Source of the DNA: Ectocarpus siliculosus
Lineage: Eukaryota > Sar > Phaeophyceae > Ectocarpales > Ectocarpaceae
Assembly (NCBI GenBank): GCA_000310025.1
Contig: FN649729.1
Location: forward strand, 4,839,915-4,854,085
Direction: 5' to 3'
Length of the DNA: 14,171 nucleotides
Both the position numbers and the translations under genes were made by a program. The notes under the pieces were generated by a model that saw only the letters and a list, made by a program, of their open reading frames with translations, made no database searches and was not told where the DNA came from. Below, in pieces: positions 9,354-14,171 of this stretch. Within the stretch, counting starts at the first letter, position 1; each line of letters starts with the position of its first letter.

Positions 9354-9833
9354 TGTGACGGGGCAATAAGTTGTCGCAAGCTGGTAGTGTCCGTGTGCGT
9401 TTGTGTAGACGCGTATCCTCCTCTGTCTCTGTCTCTACCACTGCACTCACACTGCACTGATAATGGGCACAGCAGGCGAGGCTCTCGCTACTGGGCTGGC
9501 TGTGGCAGGAATACTGCGTTGCTGGGGGTGTGCCTTTGACTATGATTCAGCGGAGCCCCACCTATGGGTTCAGCAGCTTTTGTCATTCGCTTTTGTTTGT
9601 TTGGTGGGTGTGTGCTTGTGGGCGAGGAGGCGCCCAGTCTGTCCCCCATCCACTACCCCCATCTTCTACAGCAGCAGTTGTGATTTTTCCCGGTGCTCTT
9701 CGCTGCGACGTTGGCTCTGAGACGGTCCTGACCAAACGCCAACCATCATCTTCGGCTGCGTCTATTTCTCGGAGCCCCGGGGTCTCTCGCGAAACAGCAG
9801 ACACACCACCGCTGCCGACAGAGGCACCGGCAG
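9354..9833. promoter_or_regulatory. Divergent intergenic region, candidate bidirectional promoter
   Basis: The Nth-like gene is read leftward from here and the Gln-rich gene rightward, leaving about 480 bases between proposed start codons. It should hold both 5' UTRs and promoters. It contains a short TGTCTC repeat (about 9422-9436). No TATA box or known factor site was identified with confidence. Open frames at 9463-9720 and 9530-10153 overlap it, but the second runs out of frame with the better-supported coding frame from 9834. Confidence 0.45.
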
Positions 9834-10690
9834 ATGGACGGGCGGGTCCGCCCACAGCAGTACGGCGTGGGCGGCAGCGGCAGCGGCAGCGGCGGTGGGG
9901 GCGGAGGCGGCCGGAACCAGCATCAGTTTCGCTCGGGGCCTGCCCAGCAGCAAGCAATCGCAGCAGTATCAGCGCGTGGATGGGGTGCCAGATCTCAGCA
10001 ACATCAGCAGCAACAGCAGCAGCCTGGCTGGGGCGCGGCGCGGCACGGCGGGGTGTCCGCGGCGGCAGGATCGCGAAGCAGCAGTGTCAGCGGCGCCATC
10101 TCGGTGCCATCCATAGTCCAGTTCGCGGCTCCGGCGTTTACGGCGCCGCCTAGCGTATCTGGTATTTCCGCGACCTCTGCTGCTGCTGCCGCTACAACTG
10201 CTGGGCGCGGTGGCGGTTTGCCGAACGGAGTAGGTGGAGCGCCGCAGGGAGGAGGCAGCAGGGGACCTGTAGAGGGCGCCGATGTGATACAGGTGCGCAT
10301 GATATTCTAGGGGACACGAAGGCGCTTCGTGCGCTCGTTTCTCCTACGGGTGTGGTTGCTCTGCTTTCTCGAATGGATCCGACGTTACACCCACAACAGC
10401 AGTAGCAGAAAAATTGAACGGCGGCATCTCCGGCAGCGGGGTATGTACATACAGCAGTGTAGCGGCTGATAGCAGTATCTGACCGGGTTGCGTTTCCATG
10501 TGTGGAGTAGTGCTACGCTTCCCCTTGTTCCTTTCGATAGATCGTCCGCTGGATATTGGCATCTTGGGAGCAAAAAAAGTTGGCATGAAACGAGGAGGAG
10601 AAGGTCAATCGGTCAATCGGATTTTTTTTTTTTTTTTCCGCCGGAAATGCGATGGTGACCATGGCATCACAGCCCACACACATTCGTTCC

Positions 10691-10724
<34 letters not shown>

Positions 10725-13700
10725 TGCCGTAGGCGGAAGTAACCAGACGCAGTAGCGGGCTTTGGTCGTGGGTGAACAAGGTTTTCGGCTTCTCCGTCTC
10801 GCGTACTTTCGATATGTTCATATTTTCTTGTCTCCCCTCGGTCGGCGGTGGTGGTGGTCTACGATCGATCTCAGATCGTCGAGGAAGACTCCGCTGCAGC
10901 AACCGGTGTTTCGATGGACAGCCGTAGGAGCTCTACCCCGCAGGATGTTATGCACGCGCAGCAGCAACAGCGCCAGCAACAGCTGCTGCTACAGCAGCAA
11001 CAACAACAGCAACATCAGCAGCAGCAGCGGCAGCAGCTTCCCCAGCAGCGGCAGGAGAGGGCGCTACAGCGGAAGATCCTCGAGCAGCACCAGTACCAAC
11101 AAATTCACCTGCAGCAGCTCCAACAGCAACAGCAGCGACAGCGACAGCCAGACCAGCGCAACCCTGGGAGGCGATACGTGAGCGGCCGGGCTGATGCCTC
11201 CGTTGTAAAACTTGACTTGTATGGGGGCGGGGGGGTGTTTACACGGGGTTACCTTCAGCCCCAGAATTACTGCTACAGCTGTGGTGGCGCAGAGTGCAAT
11301 GCAATTGGCGTTTGCTTTCAATAGCCTTCAACACAAGCGGTGCATTCGCCCATGGTCTCTTTGACCTGGCGGGCGTCTTCCCGCCGGTGCTGTTGGGGTA
11401 TGTGGCTCGCTCTCTCCCGCGGTCGTTGGTCGAATCCTACGTTTTGTTTTTTTTTCTCAAACCGTGGTGAATATGACGGAGGTATGTTCACGCCGCTTGT
11501 GTCGTCTCGTCCGCTACGGTTATTCCCGGTTTGTTTTACATACCGTGGTACCCTCTTGTCACTTTTAAGACACGTCAATTTGTCTGTGTACATTAAAACC
11601 GTGGTGGGTGTCTGCCTGCTAAGAATCTGCGCAGGACTCACAAACGTGAACCGACGGTCAACTCCAGGAATCCCACTTCTGCAGATCCAGCGCTGCTGTC
11701 CCTGTTGCTGCTGGTGCTGTTGCTGCTACCGCTGTTGCTACTTACCCTGCTGGTGCTACCACGCTGTGTGCTACTCGTTGACCCGAGCCTTAGACCGAAT
11801 TCTCAATGAAATTCCTTGGTTCTTCCCGCCGCTGCCGCTTCTGCGGTTTCTTCCATGGTTTCTGCCATGGTTAAATGTACCGAATTAACTCACTCAGCTG
11901 CATCGAGCGGAGGAGCCCTCCGGTGTGGCCTTGCTGCGCCTGCTGGCGAACGGTCAGCCACACTGGTACGTCGGGCAGGAGGCGCTCCCAACCGGGGAGA
12001 GGAAGACGATGCTATTTATTCCGGTGGGTGGACACTTGCGCGGGTTTTTATACCGCAAACATGTTGGACTAAAGTATGGAATCGGTGGAATATCGTGGTG
12101 AGGGTTGCGTAACTACTGCCTCTCTATTAGATGTTCTTAATTTTCTGAGTAGTCTACGCAGCAAGATTGATTCAGCGAACATATGGGATAAAGTATTCAA
12201 TCCGTGCTTTGGGCCAGTAGTCTACGCAGCAAAATTGATTCAGCAAACATATGGGATGAAGAATTCAATCCGTGCTTTGGGCCAGTAGTCTACGCAGCAA
12301 AATTCATTAAGCAAACATATGGGATAAAGTATTCAATCCGTGCTTTGGGTCAGTAGTCTACGCAGCAAAATTCATTAAGCAAACATATGGGATAAAGTAT
12401 TCAATCCGTGCTTTGGAGTTGGGGTTAAGGTTAGGGTTTGGGATAGGGTCTGCGTGCCCCCTCCCTATTGCTTTTCTAGATACTCTTAAAATCCTGCGTA
12501 GGCGGTCCCAATTTCTTTGCCCAGGCAGTCCGTGGATGGTGGGTAGCGAGGGAGCGCTCCTGGGTACGTAGATTGTTAGCTTTTGTAGGGACGGGTAGTG
12601 GCCTGGCGGCGAAACGTTTGAGAGCCTGGACAAGCCTGTTTGCCTCGTGCGGATAGGCACCTGCGCTGATTTCGGCGATTTCCGACCTGTGCTACTCAGG
12701 AGGTGCAGGCAAGGCAAGACCCTAACACTCAAAAGAGATGGTTAAGCAGCGGAACGGAAACGTAGGGAGGCACCACCAACGCGTCCATTCAGTACGAAAT
12801 AAGTATATCAAAATGCCCCAAGTTATGCTACAAGTAGTAAGCGCTGGCGGTCAACACCCGACTCGTGCGGGCAGAAAGCGATGCTCCTCGTCTTCTTGGG
12901 TACGAACACGGAAAAAAAGTATGGGTGACAGCGTGCTATCCTTGGCACGATCAATACTTCAGTACTTGAGGTGACAACAGCGTACTATCCTTGGCATGAT
13001 CAATATTTCAATACTTCGGTATATCACTGAAGTTTATTTTCAACGGGGCATGTATGTATGGATGCAACACGTGTGTTGTTTTGTTTTTCCACCACCCTTG
13101 ACTTGTGGATGGGGTGCGTAGGCGAGTGGGCGGCAGGGGAGGGTGGGCGTGACGTGCGAGACGATGTCTTTGCAGCTGCTGACGGCGCAGAGCCGCCTGG
13201 TGGAGGCACTGGCGGGGATGTACATGAAGAGCACCATGTTCAGGGCGGACGAGGGGCTCGGAGAGCTCTCGCTCCCGGGGGCTCCGCAGGTGGGTGGGTA
13301 GGTGGGTGGGGTGTAGCTGGGGTGGTATGTGCTCTGGCTCACGGGGGCTCCGCAGGTGGGTGGATGGGGTTTTATATGCTCTCGCTCCTGGGGGCCCTGC
13401 AGGTGGGTGGGTGGGCGGGTGGGGTGGGGTGTGCTCCTTATTTGATCACCCATTTGTTTGGTTTTTCACGTTTCATGGTGCAGTGTGGGGAGAGGTGTTC
13501 CGTGCTCCGTGTTTTAGCTTTCATTTGCTTGATTTTAAGCACAACGTCACATGGTCTTGCGTGCTGCTTAGCATTGGTCACCCGAGGAAGAAAAATGCTT
13601 AATACCTTCACCGATCAAGTTGATTGTCAAACACGCAGGCTTTTCTGCCGGTGGAGCGGGCCCTCTACGCGGCGGGAATGAGGGACGGGGATGTCGTAAC

Positions 13701-13770
13701 CCTTGTGGACGGCCTGCCAGCAACGCAGGAAACCCTTGGGGCCTTGGGGGACAAGGCACACTCGAATTGC
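9834..13770 (+). CDS. Unrecognised Gln-rich protein with C-terminal folded region (3' partial)
   Basis: Five exons: 9834-10292, 10875-11177, 11898-12023, 13176-13289 and 13639-13770. Every junction is phase 0, giving 378 residues, and a GTGAGT donor at 13771 shows it continues. The start is ATG 9834 (GGCAGATGG); an in-frame stop lies upstream at 9729, but GGCAG could also be an acceptor, so more 5' exons are possible. Residues 1-153 are Gly/Ser/Ala/Gln-rich. Residues about 182-250 are Gln-rich with Leu and Arg, possibly a coiled coil. Residues 255-378 are of normal composition: LHRAEEPSGVALLRLL, HWYVGQEALPTGERKTMLFIP, LLTAQSRLVEALAGMYMKST, then LPVERALYAAGMRDGDVVTL. The pattern strand, helix, then a GMRDGDVVTLV strand resembles a ubiquitin-like fold, but this is inference. 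Exon 3 could instead end at 12097 (GTGAGG) or 11965 (GTACGT), which would break phase with 13176. Alternatively 13164 (ATG TCT TTG CAG) could start a separate gene. Confidence 0.6.
10293..10874 (+). other. Intron 1 of the Gln-rich gene
   Basis: Donor GTGCGC begins at 10293 and acceptor GATCTCAG ends at 10874, joining GADVIQ to IVEEDS in phase 0. It contains a T run at about 10622-10637 and an (AC)15 microsatellite at 10692-10722. Nothing else recognisable lies in it. Confidence 0.65.
10692..10722 (+). repeat. (AC)15 dinucleotide microsatellite
   Basis: An uninterrupted AC run of 31 bases inside the first intron of the Gln-rich gene. It is likely to vary in length between individuals. Confidence 0.95.
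11178..11897 (+). other. Intron 2 of the Gln-rich gene, with CTG-rich tract
   Basis: Donor GTGAGC begins at 11178 and acceptor CACTCAG ends at 11897. A CTG/TTG/GTG-rich tract lies at about 11691-11760. On the minus strand this tract is CAG-rich and contains a strong donor-like AGG|GTAAGT. No further exon could be supported. Confidence 0.55.
12148..12416 (+). repeat. 68-bp tandem satellite, four copies
   Basis: Units begin AGTAGTCTACGCAGCAA at 12148, 12216, 12284 and 12352, each 68 bases, the last cut by three bases. Copies 3 and 4 are nearly identical over their shared length. Copy 1 differs at a few positions (CAAGATTG, GCGAAC). The gradient suggests stepwise duplication from the right. Each unit carries an ACGCAG acceptor-like motif. 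Confidence 0.95.
12417..12449 (+). repeat. Telomere-like G-rich stretch
   Basis: Immediately after the satellite the sequence reads GGGGTTAAGG, TTAGGG, TTTGGG, ATAGGG, a run of degenerate TTAGGG/TTTAGGG-type units on one strand. It is short and imperfect, so an interstitial telomeric relic is plausible but not certain. Confidence 0.55.
12923..13019 (+). repeat. Two-copy imperfect tandem repeat (~48 bp)
   Basis: GTGACAGCGTGCTATCCTTG at about 12923 is echoed by GTGACAACAGCGTACTATCC at about 12972. Both continue into GGCAYGATCAATAYTTCARTACTT. The copies differ by a small insertion and several transitions. Located in the repeat-rich intron; function unknown. Confidence 0.8.
13268..13410 (+). repeat. 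Splice-donor region present in three tandem copies
   Basis: The end of exon 4 and its donor (CTCGCTCCCGGGGGCTCCGCAG then GTGGGTGG) recur as degraded copies whose donors would cut after 13289, 13355 and 13402. Only the first keeps the exon open: four codons later (GTG GGT GGG TAG) the frame stops. The two downstream donors are therefore decoys or lead to truncation. The spacers are GGTGG-rich. Confidence 0.8.
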
Positions 13771-13884
13771 GTGAGTGCTTGCTCGCGGGCTACCCACCGA
13801 CCTTGGAGAGTGTCGGGGCTTGGTGTTGTTGCTCTTTCTGTTTCTCTACTGGGGCAGCGCCCCATCTAGGAAGGGGAAAGGAGA

Positions 13885-14171
13885 TATTGACGGGGGGGGG
13901 AGGGGGGGGGGGGGGGGGGACCCCTAATCCTGTATACCCGAATTTTTTAACCCTTTGCCCCCGGGGGGTGGGGGGGGGGGGTTTTTTTTGGGGGGGGGGG
14001 ATTTTGGGGATTAAACGGGCTTTTGGGGGGTTTTTTTTCCCCCCCTGGGCCAAAAAAACCGCCAAACCCAAAAAAAAAAGTTTAACTTTTTTCCCCCCGG
14101 GGCCCCCCCCTTTCCCCCCCCCCACCCCCAAAAAAACCCGGGGGGGGTAACGTCCCGGTTAACTTTTTTCC
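13885..14171. other. Homopolymer-dominated, probably unreliable contig-end sequence
   Basis: The last ~290 bases consist largely of runs of G, C, T or A of 6 to 17, on a scale unlike anything else in the window. This is typical of failing base calls near a contig edge or gap rather than biology. The frames that run through it are not trustworthy. It lies within the intron after 13770. Confidence 0.75.

Larger units (their letters stand above)
12024..13175 (+). other. Intron 3 of the Gln-rich gene (proposed), repeat-rich
   Basis: Donor GTGGGT begins at 12024 and acceptor TTTGCAG ends at 13175, keeping phase 0. The intron holds the 68-bp satellite, the telomere-like stretch and the two-copy repeat listed separately. 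Between 12450 and 12920 I see no domain-bearing frame; the opposite-strand frame 12732-12358 runs through the satellite and is probably chance. Confidence 0.5.

Noticed and set aside
9530-10153. 207-codon + strand frame overlapping the start of the Gln-rich gene
   Set aside because: Out of frame with 9834-10292, which joins in phase to the next four exons; a contribution of its first part as a 5' exon cannot be excluded but is not supported.
12024-12097. Extension of exon 3 of the Gln-rich gene to 12097
   Set aside because: The frame stays open and protein-like, but codons become A/T-rich and the exit phase does not match the 13176 exon; kept as an alternative only.
12148-12416. CRISPR array
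   Set aside because: The 68-bp units abut without unique spacers and sit in a spliced eukaryotic gene; this is a tandem satellite.
12358-12732. 124-codon minus-strand frame through the satellite
   Set aside because: The frame includes satellite and telomere-like bases, has no domain, and lies in a proposed intron; a decayed mobile element was considered but no terminal repeats or conserved motif were seen.
13620-14150. 176-codon + strand frame to the contig end
   Set aside because: Out of frame with the supported 13639-13770 exon and runs into collapsed homopolymer sequence.

Overview
The window looks like nuclear DNA of a eukaryote with intron-rich, GC-rich genes. Exons are GC-rich. Introns are about 240 to 1,800 bases long, pyrimidine-rich, and mostly begin GTGAGT or GTGGGT and end CAG. 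Gene orientation changes from gene to gene, and intergenic stretches are long and full of simple repeats. This style fits a brown alga or related stramenopile, but that is inference from gene structure, not from a marker gene. No bacterial, phage, CRISPR or rRNA signature was seen.

Three protein genes can be assembled by joining exons whose reading phases match. (1) Left end, + strand, 5' partial, to 2638: a glutamine-rich RNA-binding protein. A roughly 300-residue polyQ/P region is followed by a type I KH domain split over three exons and by a C-terminal Gly/Arg (RGG) tail. (2) Minus strand, about 9353 down to 4780, five exons: an endonuclease III (Nth) family helix-hairpin-helix protein. 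It keeps the fold signature up to LPGVG, but lacks the catalytic lysine, the segment with the catalytic aspartate, and the Fe-S cluster. In their place it has a long acidic, Gly/Asp-rich tail. (3) 9834 to beyond the right end, + strand: an unrecognised protein with a Gly/Ser/Ala-rich N-terminus, a glutamine-rich middle and three short phase-0 exons that encode a folded-looking region, perhaps ubiquitin-like. It is 3' partial.

Genes 1 and 2 converge on a 2.1-kb interval (2639-4779) that should hold both 3' UTRs. Genes 2 and 3 diverge from about 9354-9833, a candidate bidirectional promoter. The introns carry most of the unusual sequence: a GGGAC/GGGAT pentamer array that also serves as a pyrimidine tract (5542-5655), a four-copy 68-bp satellite abutting telomere-like sequence (12148-12449), a two-copy ~48-bp repeat (12923-13019), and a splice-donor region present in three tandem copies (13268-13410). 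From about 13885 the sequence collapses into homopolymers and is probably unreliable contig-end sequence.

The most interesting points are the degenerate Nth-like protein, a stop codon that overlaps the last donor of the KH gene so that intron retention would cleanly remove the RGG tail, the satellite/telomere-like block inside an intron, and the unidentified gene 3. All gene models rest on reading by eye and were not tested by transcripts or searches.
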